From a virus, in IMG/VR virus record IMGVR_UViG_3300020202_000059, positions 1 to 35,132 of that record: a DNA stretch of 35,132 nt, one strand, 5' to 3'. Within the stretch, counting starts at the first letter, position 1, and each line of letters begins with the position of its first letter. A program made the position numbers and the translations under genes. Below are positions 22,278 through 31,240 of the stretch, piece by piece. Under the pieces are notes generated by a model that saw only the letters and a list, made by a program, of their open reading frames with translations, did no database searches and was not told the origin of the DNA.

Positions 22278-22576
22278 TGGCAGCGATCCTTCCGCCAATA
22301 CCATATAAAACGCCCCTTCTCGATCGAAATGGCTATCTTAACGAGGCGTGGTCTAGATGGTTTCGCGACATGTTCGAAAGAATCGGTGGTACAAGGGCCC
22401 TCTCTAACACAGAACTTGAGAACTTACAGTCGGACAATCTAGAGGACGTTGAAGCCGACATACTGGCGCTTCAATCTCTAACATCAAGCCATACTACTGA
22501 CCTGACAAGCTTACAAAGCTCGGTAGCAGCACTTCAAGTCAGCATCAATGATCTAAATCAAGGACGGCAGCTATGA
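22277..22576 (+). CDS. Small tail protein with coiled-coil stalk
   Basis: 99 residues, TAATG-coupled. The N-terminus 'LPPIPYKTPLLDRNGYLNEA' followed by 'WSRWFRDMFERIG' is seen in many podophage and siphophage tail operons. The C-terminal half is a heptad coiled coil ('LTSLQSSVAALQVSINDLNQ'). It could plug the tail tube as a needle (P22 gp26 position) although it is much shorter than gp26. Confidence 0.6.
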   Translation: MAAILPPIPYKTPLLDRNGYLNEAWSRWFRDMFERIGGTRALSNTELENLQSDNLEDVEADILALQSLTSSHTTDLTSLQSSVAALQVSINDLNQGRQL

Positions 22577-22911
22577 CGGTGACTGCTAAAGCTCTGATCC
22601 AGGCAAAATATGCTGCGAATACAAACACGACCGAATACACCTCACCCGCTTCGACAAGAACCATCATAGATAAGCTAACGGCAACAAACACAGACGCAAG
22701 TGCCAGAACGTTAGACATTTATATAGTTCCAAGTGGCGGCGCTGCTGGTGGATCTAACCAGGTCATTCAGACACATTCCATTGCTGCCGGCGCAATTAAA
22801 GACTTCACAGAACTCCAGAATCACATTCTAGCAACGGGTGATTTTATCGTGATTGCAGCGAGTGTTGCGAGCAAGGTTGTGATCAGAGCGTCTGGGAGAG
22901 AGATCACATGA
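22573..22911 (+). CDS. Small virion-associated beta protein, unknown
   Basis: 112 residues, overlapping both neighbours. Beta-rich and Thr/Ala-rich ('DIYIVPSGGAAGGSNQVIQT'), a style found in small tail proteins. The pattern 'TNTDASARTLDIYIVPSGG' resembles virion proteins of many tailed phages. No precise role is assigned. Confidence 0.6.
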   Translation: MTVTAKALIQAKYAANTNTTEYTSPASTRTIIDKLTATNTDASARTLDIYIVPSGGAAGGSNQVIQTHSIAAGAIKDFTELQNHILATGDFIVIAASVASKVVIRASGREIT

Positions 22912-23255
22912 TCGCAAATACCTTATACGCTAAGTACATCCAGGAGCGAGAGGGACTTGAGATCATTGAAAATGAGAATGGTTTCATAATTTATAAGCTC
23001 TATCCGGACGAGTGCTTAATTGTAGATATGTTCGTCGACAATCATGTCCGTGGCGAAGGGTTCGGGAGGCAACTTTTAGATGAACTCAAAACCAAGGCTG
23101 TTGGATGTAAGACAATTACAGCTAACGTATGGATCTCAAAGCCAAACTCAAATCATACATTACAAGCTGCGCTCGCCTGCGGATTTAAGGTCATGCGGGC
23201 AGATAACGGCTGTCTAATAATCGCTCGAAAATTGTCAGGAGATGAACATGGGTGA
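22908..23255 (+). CDS. GNAT-family acetyltransferase
   Basis: 115 residues, ATGA-coupled. Acetyl-CoA motif A is 'VRGEGFGRQLLDEL' (about residues 47-60), following the beta-4 strand 'CLIVDMFVD'; motif B lies around 'NHTLQAALACGFKVM'. Small GNAT genes occur inside tail operons of several podophages. The target is unknown; it may modify a virion or host protein during assembly. Confidence 0.78.
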   Translation: MIANTLYAKYIQEREGLEIIENENGFIIYKLYPDECLIVDMFVDNHVRGEGFGRQLLDELKTKAVGCKTITANVWISKPNSNHTLQAALACGFKVMRADNGCLIIARKLSGDEHG

Positions 23256-24156
23256 AAATAGCGTATTCGATAATCTCGGAGGAATGTTCGAGGATAGAAC
23301 GGGCATGGATGTCGGCGGCACCAGTGCAGGTGATAGAGCGTTAAATGCTCAACGGGATGCAAGCCATCAAGCAAATGAACTCCAGCGATATATGTACGAT
23401 ACTCAACGAGGAGATGCAGCTCCCTGGCGAGATGCTGGTGTTAGGTCACTTAGTCAGCTCGCCTCTGGAGACTTTCAGCGCGACTTTACTCCGTCGGATT
23501 TTCAGGCGGACCCTGGTTTCGCGTTCAGAATGGCGGAGGGTCAAAAAGCAATTGAACGATCAGCAGCTGCTCGAGGAGGACTAAACTCTGGTGCTACAAT
23601 GAAGGCGCTGATGAGATTTGGTCAAGATACTGCAAGCAGCGAATACCAAAATGCTTACAACAGATTTAATGCTGATCGTGATCGACGTTTCAACCGACTC
23701 TCAAATCTAGCTGGCCTTGGTCAAACGGCAAATTCACAAGTCGCGAATGCTAGCCAAAACTATGCTGCAAATGTTGGAAACAACATGATCGGCATCGGCA
23801 ATGCTCAAGCGGCTATGAATATTAACCGCGCAAATCGCATGAATCAGTTTATGGACCGTGGCGAAGAGATGGCGGCCCGAGGCGCCGGAGCGATGTTCTC
23901 AGATGCTAGGCTAAAGACTGAAGTCGAGCCAATTTCACCTGCAGACATAGCTGAACTCAGAGCTGTGATTAAACCCTATCGATTCCAGTATATCGACACG
24001 AAGTATGGCGATGGAACCTGGATTGGCGTAATGGCCCAAGACTTAAATAAGTCGCGACTTGGAAGAACACTCGTTCATACAGACAAGCATGGTCATTTGA
24101 AAATTGATGTGAACAAGGCTGTAAGTCTTCTCTTAGCAACAATGGCGGAGGAATAG
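23248..24156 (+). CDS. DNA-ejection protein with C-terminal S74-like chaperone domain
   Basis: 302 residues from ATG 23248, preferred over ATG 23242 because AGGAG (23237-23241) is six bases upstream. The N-terminal two-thirds is helical and Ala/Asn-rich with 'FRMAEGQKAIERSAAARGGL' and 'SSEYQNAYNRFNADRDRRFN', a pattern of gp7-like ejection proteins. From about residue 220 'FSDARLKTEVEPI' followed by 'YRFQYIDTKYGDGTWIGVMA' matches the start of intramolecular-chaperone (Peptidase_S74) domains, normally on spikes and fibres. The remaining ~80 residues fit a short version of that domain. Cleavage would be just before the Ser. Confidence 0.72.
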   Translation: MGENSVFDNLGGMFEDRTGMDVGGTSAGDRALNAQRDASHQANELQRYMYDTQRGDAAPWRDAGVRSLSQLASGDFQRDFTPSDFQADPGFAFRMAEGQKAIERSAAARGGLNSGATMKALMRFGQDTASSEYQNAYNRFNADRDRRFNRLSNLAGLGQTANSQVANASQNYAANVGNNMIGIGNAQAAMNINRANRMNQFMDRGEEMAARGAGAMFSDARLKTEVEPISPADIAELRAVIKPYRFQYIDTKYGDGTWIGVMAQDLNKSRLGRTLVHTDKHGHLKIDVNKAVSLLLATMAEE

Positions 24157-24159
24157 TCT

Positions 24160-25239
24160 ATGCCAATTGATCACAGCATTTACATGCAGCAGGTAGGCAT
24201 CAATTCGAATCCTGGTCAGGCATTCGAGGGGGGCATGAGACTTGGCGATTTAATGCAGCAGAGGAAAGACAACGCTGCTATAAAGGACACATTCAAACGA
24301 AATACTCTCAAGAATGCTGACGGGACGCTTGGATTTAATCGGCCTCAGCTGCTCTCAGATCTTGCAAATATTAATCCGGAGAAGGCGCTAGCCTATCAAA
24401 AGGAGTTTGCAACTAATGACAAAGCTGCCTTTGAAGCAAAAAAGCTAAACACTGAGTACGATTCTGAATTGTTCAAAAAGAAAATTGCTGAACAATCGGA
24501 GATTGCAAAACTCGCTGGAAGTGTAACCGATCAGACGACTTGGGAGCAGGCAATTGGTCAAGCAAAGAAGTTAGGCGTAGATACTTCGCACCTACCTTCG
24601 CAATATGATCCGAGTATAGTTAAAAATATTTTTATGTCGTCACTGACTGCTAAAGAACGACTTGAACACGAAGCAAAACAACGCGAATTAAAAGCCAAGG
24701 AACAAGAGGTCTCAAGTAAAGTCCAAGCCGATGCTGTTAAAACTGCTTCAGAGCTCAGACGTGAACGCTCGGGATTGCCCACTACGAAAGCTACGCAAGA
24801 TGTTTCGGCTGCGTACAACAAGATTCAATCCGCAATGGCAAATCCCTCGCCAGCCGGTGATATGAGTTTGATTTTTAACTACATGAAGATGCTTGATCCT
24901 GGATCCACGGTTCGAGAGGGAGAGTATGCAACCGCTCAACAGGCGACAGGGGTACCAAACCAAATCTTAAATGCATACAATCGCGCACTAAAGGGAGAGG
25001 GACTAAATCCTGATCAGAGAAAAGATTTTGCCGGTCAAGCTGGGCGGATTTATAAATCTCAACTCGACGTTCAGAAGCAGGTGGACTCACAGTTTGGCGA
25101 ATTAGCGAAAAAATCGGGAAGTGACCCAAAAGATGTCTTACTCAATTTTGAAGCAAATAGTCCGAAGGGCCAGCCAAAGACCGTAATCCAAAACGGTCAT
25201 ACATACATCCTTAATCCGCAGACAGGAGAGTATGAATAA
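24160..25239 (+). CDS. Internal/ejection protein, P22 gp20-like position
   Basis: 359 residues, mostly helical and polar. The N-terminal 'GMRLGDLMQQRKDNAAIKDT' and long charged helices around 'AKQRELKAKEQEVSSKVQAD' fit internal virion proteins that leave with the DNA. 'DMSLIFNYMKMLDPGSTVRE' followed by 'GEYATAQQATGVPNQILNAY' is a motif I know from podophage ejection proteins. The end is a small beta tail. It is TAATG-coupled to the next gene. Role assigned from motif and order. Confidence 0.7.
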   Translation: MPIDHSIYMQQVGINSNPGQAFEGGMRLGDLMQQRKDNAAIKDTFKRNTLKNADGTLGFNRPQLLSDLANINPEKALAYQKEFATNDKAAFEAKKLNTEYDSELFKKKIAEQSEIAKLAGSVTDQTTWEQAIGQAKKLGVDTSHLPSQYDPSIVKNIFMSSLTAKERLEHEAKQRELKAKEQEVSSKVQADAVKTASELRRERSGLPTTKATQDVSAAYNKIQSAMANPSPAGDMSLIFNYMKMLDPGSTVREGEYATAQQATGVPNQILNAYNRALKGEGLNPDQRKDFAGQAGRIYKSQLDVQKQVDSQFGELAKKSGSDPKDVLLNFEANSPKGQPKTVIQNGHTYILNPQTGEYE

Positions 25240-26972
25240 TGACGAAACCGAAGTTTGACCCGCATGCACCCTTTGAAGTTGGAACGAGTACGATTGCATC
25301 CAAACCAAAGTTTAATCCTGAGCTGCCATTCGACGTGAGCACTGATGTCACTATGAGGTCGGATGTCGCATCACCTATCGAATCTGGCGTACGAAAATTT
25401 GTACAAGGGGGATCTCTAGGTCTTTCGGATGAAATTGCGGGTGCCGTTGAGGGTCTTGGCCGTACGGTGGGCGTGGAAGGACTCGGTGGGCCCATGAAGG
25501 ACGTCTCGATTTCAAAAGGCGGTCCGACATTAGATTGGGAAATACTTAAAGATGCCTATGTGCGTGCAAGGGACAAGGAACGCGAAGCGCTTCAAAAGGA
25601 CTCTAAAGACAATCCTAAAATTTCGGCAGTATCTGAACTTGCGGGGGCATTTGTATCGCCTGCTAATAAAGTACTAAAGGGAGCGTCGTTAGCAAAAGGA
25701 GGCGCACTGCTCGGTGGTGCCACTGGTCTAGGGTATAGCGATTCAGACTCATTAAAAGGCTTAGCTGCTGACACAATAGCTGGTTCGGTTGTAGGTGCTG
25801 GCACTGGCAAGGTGCTTGAAAAAGCTGCGCCTCTATTAGGTAAAGCTGCGCAAAGCTTGGCCTCGAAGTTCAGCGGAATTGCTGAAAAATCGGCGGTCAA
25901 TGCAACAGGCGCCACGGGGAAACAGGCTTCTCAATTTTCTGATACCGCCGGACGTGAATTATTAGATCGAGGGATAGTTCGCTTCGGAGATAGCCAAGCA
26001 AAGATTTCTGAACGTGCGGCAAAAGCGGTCGATCAGGCGAATCGACAGATTGATGACGCGCTAACTGCACTTGAATCTAAGGGCGTAAAGGTAGACGCCA
26101 ATAAAGTTTACGAAGAAATACAGAAGAAAATTGTCAAACTAAAGAGTGATCCGTCGCAAGCAGATGTTGTTCGAATGCTCGAGGGTGAAGCTGAAAACCT
26201 AATTAACGCAACAGTAGCAAAAGGAAGTGCTGAATTCGGAGTAAAGGAAGCCGAGCAGATTAAGCGTGGTTATAACCGCAAGGCCGGAAACTGGGCGGAT
26301 CCCGAAAAGGGGTTAGTCGGTAAAGAAATGTACCAGACTTATCGTGGAGCGGTGGAAGATGTCGCGCTGAAGGCTGATCCTGGCACAGCGAAGGTATTTA
26401 CCGAAGGAAAGAAATCCTACGGTCTGCTTACTCCGATTCAAGAAGCGGCAGAAAGACGAGCGGCAACAACATCGCAGCATCCGGCGGGTGGTTTTCTGGA
26501 TATTGCTTCGATCTTAGCAGGTGGTGCACAGGCAGGACCGGCTGGAGCGGTAGCCGCACCAATTGCAAGAAGATTTGTCGCTCCAAGAATTTCGTCGAGC
26601 ATTGCAGCCTCTGCAGATGGAGTTGCGAAAATACTTCGTAAAATTCCTAATGCTGCTGTTCTAGAGAAAGAACAACCTAGAGCTTTCCAAGCATTGGTTA
26701 AACAATTAGTAGGCTCATCAGAAAATCCGACACCTCTACCGAAGGCGGCTGATAAAGAGGAACCATCGCAAGGCCCTGAGAAATGGGCAAATGAAGGTCT
26801 TAAGAGACTTGAAGCTCACGCATCGGGATCGGTGAAGCGCGACGCTCTACAATCATTAAAGGAAACAAAGCGAGGTCGGGACCTTCTCGTGAAGGCATCG
26901 ACTCTAAAGCCTGGTTCAATGGCCATGGAGAATGTTATGGCCAACATTTCTAACCTAGGAAAGGCGAAATAA
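25239..26972 (+). CDS. Internal/ejection protein, P22 gp16-like position
   Basis: 577 residues. The N-terminal 'RKFVQGGSLGLSDEIAGAVE' is common in podophage ejection proteins. A glycine/alanine-rich hydrophobic stretch ('ALLGGATGLGYSDSDSLKGL', about 155-200) could insert into the host membrane. The middle is helical, with 'AERRAATTSQHPAGGFLDIA' and a second Ala/Gly-rich patch near 420. It probably forms the channel through the inner membrane with the two preceding proteins. No lytic-transglycosylase motif is found. Confidence 0.7.
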   Translation: MTKPKFDPHAPFEVGTSTIASKPKFNPELPFDVSTDVTMRSDVASPIESGVRKFVQGGSLGLSDEIAGAVEGLGRTVGVEGLGGPMKDVSISKGGPTLDWEILKDAYVRARDKEREALQKDSKDNPKISAVSELAGAFVSPANKVLKGASLAKGGALLGGATGLGYSDSDSLKGLAADTIAGSVVGAGTGKVLEKAAPLLGKAAQSLASKFSGIAEKSAVNATGATGKQASQFSDTAGRELLDRGIVRFGDSQAKISERAAKAVDQANRQIDDALTALESKGVKVDANKVYEEIQKKIVKLKSDPSQADVVRMLEGEAENLINATVAKGSAEFGVKEAEQIKRGYNRKAGNWADPEKGLVGKEMYQTYRGAVEDVALKADPGTAKVFTEGKKSYGLLTPIQEAAERRAATTSQHPAGGFLDIASILAGGAQAGPAGAVAAPIARRFVAPRISSSIAASADGVAKILRKIPNAAVLEKEQPRAFQALVKQLVGSSENPTPLPKAADKEEPSQGPEKWANEGLKRLEAHASGSVKRDALQSLKETKRGRDLLVKASTLKPGSMAMENVMANISNLGKAK

Positions 26973-28465
26973 TGGCTCATCTCTTAGGTGTATTAAAGCA
27001 GAGATTTTTCGATGCAAACGGTGACCCTCTGGTCGGTGGAAAGCTCTATAGTTATGCCGCTGGGACCAGCACACCTCTTGCGACGTATACTGATCAGGGT
27101 GGACTCACGCCTAATGCAAATCCAGTAATTCTAGATGCAAATGGAGAAGCTAGTGTTTGGCTTGGCGCTTCGGCTTATAAGTTCGTAGTTAAAGATTCGA
27201 CCGACGTTACCCAATTTACTACTGACAATGTCTCCTATTTAAATGACGGGACTGTCACGACTGCAAAAATTGCCGACAGTGGGGTCACGACTATTAAGAT
27301 CGCGGACGATGCAGTAACAACGGCAAAAATCGCAGATGATGCAGTGACTAGCGATCAATTAGCGGACTCCGCGGTTCAACTTGCACATGTTCAAAAGAAG
27401 ATTAGGTTTGTAGTTGGAGCAGACGGCAATTTAAGGCCTCTATTTGGATGGTCGAGTCCGTCGAAGCTTTCGAATCCGACGAACCTACCGAATTTTGGTC
27501 TCGCGGCTGCGTGGTCGCCTGATGGCAAGTTTCTTGGAGTCGGGCAACTCACTTCACCCTACATTCTTATTTACGAACGAGGACGAACCACGTTTTTGAA
27601 AGTGACTGACCCTGGATCGCTTCCGGCTGGCACTCCTCGTGGAGTTGCTTGGTCTCCAAGTGGGGAGTTTTTTGCCGTAGGACACCTTGTTTCTCCTTAC
27701 ATTACAATTTATCAGAGATCTGGTGTGACTTTCACAAAGCTGACGAATCCAGCGTCGTTACCTGGAGATGCCGCAAGGGGAGTTGCGTGGTCGAAAGATG
27801 GTCAATTTTTAGCGCTTGGAATAGACAGTAGTCCGTATATCAACATTTATCAGCGAGCAGGTACGACATTTACGAAACTTAGTGACCCCGCTACTTTGCC
27901 AGCAGGTGTCGTCAATGGAGTCGCGTTTTCGTATGACGGCGAATTCCTAGCTTGCGCTCATGCCACGACACCATTTGTTACAATCTATCAAAGATCAGGG
28001 ACTACATTTACGAAGTTAAGTAACCCAGCAAGTTTGCCAGCGGGCGCTGGAAATGGGGTTGCTTGGTCGCCTGATGGAGCATACCTCGCTGTAGGACATA
28101 ACTCGTCTCCGTATGTAACCATATATCAGCGCTCTGGAACCACGTTTACGAAACTTAGTGATCCGGCATCTCTTCCCGCTGCGGCCGTTACGGCTTTGCA
28201 ATGGGCGCCAGCCGGTGACTACCTTGCTTGCGCAGTTGATAGTACTCCATTTATAGCGGTCTATCTTCAATCGGGCACTACGTTTACTAAACAGAGCGAT
28301 CCCGCCAGTCTTCCTGCAGGAGCCGGAAACGATATCTCTTGGTCTCCAGATGGCCAGTTCTTAGCACTGGGCATGGATACCACACCTTTCATTCAGATTT
28401 ATCAGACTGCTTCAACGTTAGATACGAATGCTTTCTTCTACTCTACCGAGGTCACAAATGTCTGA
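26972..28465 (+). CDS. Tail fibre with seven-bladed beta-propeller tip
   Basis: 497 residues. The anchor domain (about 8-90, 'RFFDANGDPLVGGKLYSYAA') is shared with the next gene. A stalk of 'VTTAKIADD'-type repeats (95-140) follows. From about residue 172 there are seven 45-46-residue repeats, each with 'GVAWSPDG-FLAVG' then 'SPYITIYQRSGTTFTKLSDPASLP', the WD40/PD40 beta-propeller pattern. The strand before repeat 1 ('SPSKLSNPTN') matches the repeat end and would close the ring. Propellers bind partners, so this is a likely receptor-binding protein. Very unlike P22 gp9 tailspike. Confidence 0.82.
   Translation: MAHLLGVLKQRFFDANGDPLVGGKLYSYAAGTSTPLATYTDQGGLTPNANPVILDANGEASVWLGASAYKFVVKDSTDVTQFTTDNVSYLNDGTVTTAKIADSGVTTIKIADDAVTTAKIADDAVTSDQLADSAVQLAHVQKKIRFVVGADGNLRPLFGWSSPSKLSNPTNLPNFGLAAAWSPDGKFLGVGQLTSPYILIYERGRTTFLKVTDPGSLPAGTPRGVAWSPSGEFFAVGHLVSPYITIYQRSGVTFTKLTNPASLPGDAARGVAWSKDGQFLALGIDSSPYINIYQRAGTTFTKLSDPATLPAGVVNGVAFSYDGEFLACAHATTPFVTIYQRSGTTFTKLSNPASLPAGAGNGVAWSPDGAYLAVGHNSSPYVTIYQRSGTTFTKLSDPASLPAAAVTALQWAPAGDYLACAVDSTPFIAVYLQSGTTFTKQSDPASLPAGAGNDISWSPDGQFLALGMDTTPFIQIYQTASTLDTNAFFYSTEVTNV
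27485..28450 (+). repeat. Seven tandem ~138-bp repeats (propeller blades)
   Basis: DNA and protein repeats of about 138 bp, each encoding one blade. They have diverged but keep the codons for 'WSPDG' and 'TFTKLSDPAS'. The first blade is the most different. Such repeats can expand or shrink by recombination, which would change the tip. Confidence 0.8.
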
Positions 28466-30395
28466 GTTAGCGCCGCCGCTTAAACACAGGTTTTTTGATA
28501 GTAATGGAGACCCACTCGCCGGTGGAAAATTGTATAGCTATGTTGGGGGAACCAGTACTCCTCAATCGACCTACACAGACCAAACGGGTGTGACCGCAAA
28601 TGCGAATCCCATTATACTAGATGCTAATGGTGAGGCCAATGTTTGGATGGCCACAGGAGTCTACTATAAGTTTGTCTTGAAAGACGCGAATGATGTGACC
28701 CAGTGGACTCAAGATAACGTTTACATCCCTACTGTTGGTGGGGCTTCAGCCGGAAACGCCATTCACTCAAATGCTGGAGGTGGGACAATTACTCTCCTAC
28801 CTTCAACAGATAACGTTCAAATAATCACGGGATCTGGTGCAACGACAATTGAGTCAATGACCGCACCATCAAGTGTGGCAAAAATCACGATTCACAACGA
28901 CACTGATAGCGTTGTTACCATTAAACACGAGAATGCGGGTTCGACAGCGGCAAACAGGTTCTATTTACCAGGCACAGCCGACGCTAAACTCTCTGTCTCA
29001 CAATCCTTAGAATTCTTTTATGACACCGGTGATGCTAGGTGGAAGCAGATAGGTGAAAGTCTTCAAACGTCGTCCGCAATTAGTGACTTTACAGAAGCAT
29101 CTCAGGACGCCGTAGGCGCTATGGTCGACACGACGCTGGTTTATGTCGATGGCACGCCTTTGCTGACCAGGGCAGCGCTCACTGGTGATGTGACAGCTGC
29201 ACAAGGGTCAAATGCTACTACCATTGCAAATGATGCTGTGACGAATGCGAAACTTGCAAACATGGCAACTGCCACATTTAAGGGACGAACTACTGCAGGT
29301 ATTGGTGATCCCGAGGACCTAACTGCGACACAGGCTACAGCTTTATTGAATTCAGTTGTTGGTGATTCTGGCTCAGGCGGGACCAAGGGTCTAGTGCCAG
29401 CACCAGCAAGCGGCGATGCTGCTGCGAACAAGTATCTTAAGGCGAGTGGAAGTTGGAGCAGTATCGCCTCTGGCGACCTACCAGATAATGGTGTCACAAA
29501 TGCGAAACTCGCCGATGTAGCAACTGCTACCTTCAAAGGAAGGACGACAGCTGGAACTGGCGATCCTGAGGACCTCACCGCTACACAAGCCACAGCTCTT
29601 CTCAACAACTTTGTCGGAGACTCTGGCTCTGGAGGTACGAAAGGATTAGTTCCCGCTCCTGCGAGTGGCGATGCTGCAGCTGGAAAGTTTCTCAAAGCTA
29701 ATGGCTCGTGGGCTGCGCCTTCCCTTAGTAGTTCGTACACTGCGCCAAAGATCACAACATATACCTCTGGCTCAGGGACTCACACTTTCACTGGGTCACC
29801 ACTCTTCGTAAGAGTGCGGATGGTAGGTGGTGGCGGTGGCGGTGCTGGTAGTGCGACAACTGCGGCGAATAACGGTGGTGCCGGAGGTGATGGTGGTCAG
29901 AGTACATTTGCAGGACTCCTTACTGCAAATGGCGGCGTTAAGGGCACAGCGGGTGGCACTCCCGGAGGAGTTGGAGGAACAGCATCTTTAGGTGCAGGCC
30001 CGACCGGCATTGCACGACAAGGTGGCGCTGGTGGCCCAGGATCTTACCACGGAGCTACCAGTGTGTATGCACCTGGCGGGCAAGGTGGCGCGACTCCATT
30101 TGGTGGAGCGGGAGGTGGTGGGGGAGGCGGAACTAACTCAATAGTTGCGGTCATTGCGAACACTGGTTCCGGTGGCGGTGGCGGCGGTGGGCCAAATACC
30201 GGTGTGTCTGGTTCAGGTGGTGGAGCTGGTGGATTCATCGACGCAATCATAAGTGGAGCTACTCTTTCTGCCTTAAGTGGATCTGCATCATACGCAGTAG
30301 GCGCGGCAGGAACAGCCGGTGCTGCAGGTACAAGCGGCTCTGCTGGTGGCGCCGGCTCGGCAGGGTTTATCGAAGTCACCGAGTATTACCAATGA
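28458..30395 (+). CDS. Second tail fibre with glycine-rich tip
   Basis: 645 residues from ATG 28458, chosen for GAGG six bases before it. Residues 8-90 repeat the anchor domain of the previous fibre ('RFFDSNGDPLAGGKLYSYVG'). A beta domain and then two ~80-residue tandem repeats follow, each with 'ATFKGRTTAGTGDPEDLTAT' and 'SGGTKGLVPAPASGDAAA'. The last ~200 residues are Gly-rich ('MVGGGGGGAG', 'GGAGGGGGGG') ending 'FIEVTEYYQ', like the polyglycine-II receptor-binding tips of some phage adhesins. Two fibres may widen or switch host range. Confidence 0.82.
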   Translation: MSELAPPLKHRFFDSNGDPLAGGKLYSYVGGTSTPQSTYTDQTGVTANANPIILDANGEANVWMATGVYYKFVLKDANDVTQWTQDNVYIPTVGGASAGNAIHSNAGGGTITLLPSTDNVQIITGSGATTIESMTAPSSVAKITIHNDTDSVVTIKHENAGSTAANRFYLPGTADAKLSVSQSLEFFYDTGDARWKQIGESLQTSSAISDFTEASQDAVGAMVDTTLVYVDGTPLLTRAALTGDVTAAQGSNATTIANDAVTNAKLANMATATFKGRTTAGIGDPEDLTATQATALLNSVVGDSGSGGTKGLVPAPASGDAAANKYLKASGSWSSIASGDLPDNGVTNAKLADVATATFKGRTTAGTGDPEDLTATQATALLNNFVGDSGSGGTKGLVPAPASGDAAAGKFLKANGSWAAPSLSSSYTAPKITTYTSGSGTHTFTGSPLFVRVRMVGGGGGGAGSATTAANNGGAGGDGGQSTFAGLLTANGGVKGTAGGTPGGVGGTASLGAGPTGIARQGGAGGPGSYHGATSVYAPGGQGGATPFGGAGGGGGGGTNSIVAVIANTGSGGGGGGGPNTGVSGSGGGAGGFIDAIISGATLSALSGSASYAVGAAGTAGAAGTSGSAGGAGSAGFIEVTEYYQ

Positions 30396-30404
30396 GGTAC
30401 ATAA

Positions 30405-30791
30405 ATGGCTGAGATCTTCCCTGTCATAGGAAGTGCGCTCGCGATCATAGGCTCACTAGTCGGCGGTGGCATCTGGCTCATGAAAGTGAATTTCAATCTA
30501 AGCCAAAAGAATTTGGAAGCGAAAAAAGAAATATACGCTGAGAGACTTAAAGGTCTTCAAGAGATCATAAAGGGATTAGAGAACAGGCTCAATCAATCGG
30601 AAGCCAAACTAGAGTCCACGATGCAGAAGCTTGAAAAAGTCTCTGACGAATTCGTTGAAGCGAAAAACACAATGTCTAAGTACGTCGATGCAACAGAGAA
30701 AAAGATAACTTCGTTTGAAAGCAAAATCGTAAAGCTCTCCAGTGAGCTGATAATGGTCAAAGGTGTAAAGCCAAAACATAAGGGGGTATGA
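30405..30791 (+). CDS. Membrane-anchored coiled-coil protein (inner-membrane spanin candidate)
   Basis: 128 residues. One N-terminal transmembrane span 'VIGSALAIIGSLVGGGIWLM' (6-25) is followed by a long coiled coil to the end, the layout of Rz-type inner-membrane spanins. It opens the lysis cassette. Its partner may be the lipoprotein at 31140. A holin role is less likely because of the long coil. Confidence 0.6.
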   Translation: MAEIFPVIGSALAIIGSLVGGGIWLMKVNFNLSQKNLEAKKEIYAERLKGLQEIIKGLENRLNQSEAKLESTMQKLEKVSDEFVEAKNTMSKYVDATEKKITSFESKIVKLSSELIMVKGVKPKHKGV

Positions 30792-30792
30792 A

Positions 30793-31053
30793 GTGAGTGA
30801 GTTTATTCAATCAAATGGGGGCCTAATCGCGACTGTAGTTCTTGTGGTCGTAGCATTTAATGCCGTTATCATGGGTCTTCACAAAGGACTCGAATTGATA
30901 AAGGACAAAACTGCAACAGACACTGATAACAAGATCTATGAAGTGTTAGGAAAGGTGATTTCAGTCTTTCAAAAGATCATCGAACTTGCTGCCGCCTACA
31001 AGCCAACCGTGAAGGATGAGGTGAAGCCCGATGGCGTTTCTCCTCAACCCTAA
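30793..31053 (+). CDS. Small membrane protein, holin candidate
   Basis: 86 residues from GTG 30793 after GGGGG. One hydrophobic span 'LIATVVLVVVAFNAVIMGLH' (11-30) and a helical tail ending 'DEVKPDGVSPQP'. Size, single span and place before the endolysin fit a class III-type holin. It overlaps the next gene by 23 bp. Confidence 0.6.
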   Translation: MSEFIQSNGGLIATVVLVVVAFNAVIMGLHKGLELIKDKTATDTDNKIYEVLGKVISVFQKIIELAAAYKPTVKDEVKPDGVSPQP

Positions 31054-31240
31054 TTTTTGGAAAGCGATTCCAGTCATTGTTCAATTTATGCTTGAGCTAA
31101 AGAAGCTCCTTGATGCAAAGGTGGCGGAGGACAAACGACATGAAAAACTCAAAGAGATCAAGGCGGCAGTGGCTCGAGCACGAATATCTGGCAATACTGA
31201 CGATCTTGACCGGGTTATTAGTAGTTTTAAGTCTCCTTAG
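31031..31240 (+). CDS. Small amphipathic lysis-region protein
   Basis: 69 residues, start inside the previous gene. Hydrophobic N-terminal half ('NPNFWKAIPVIVQFMLELKK') and basic helix behind it. It could be an accessory holin or regulator. A second reading frame inside it begins the lipoprotein gene. Confidence 0.55.
   Translation: MAFLLNPNFWKAIPVIVQFMLELKKLLDAKVAEDKRHEKLKEIKAAVARARISGNTDDLDRVISSFKSP

Noticed and set aside
25592-25915. 107-codon minus-strand frame
   Set aside because: Shadow of the Ala/Gly-rich part of the ejection protein.
29141-29755. 204-codon minus-strand frame
   Set aside because: Antisense shadow of the tandem repeats of the second fibre.
30044-30379. 111-codon proline-rich minus-strand frame
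   Set aside because: It is the mirror of the glycine-rich tip (Gly codons read as Pro).
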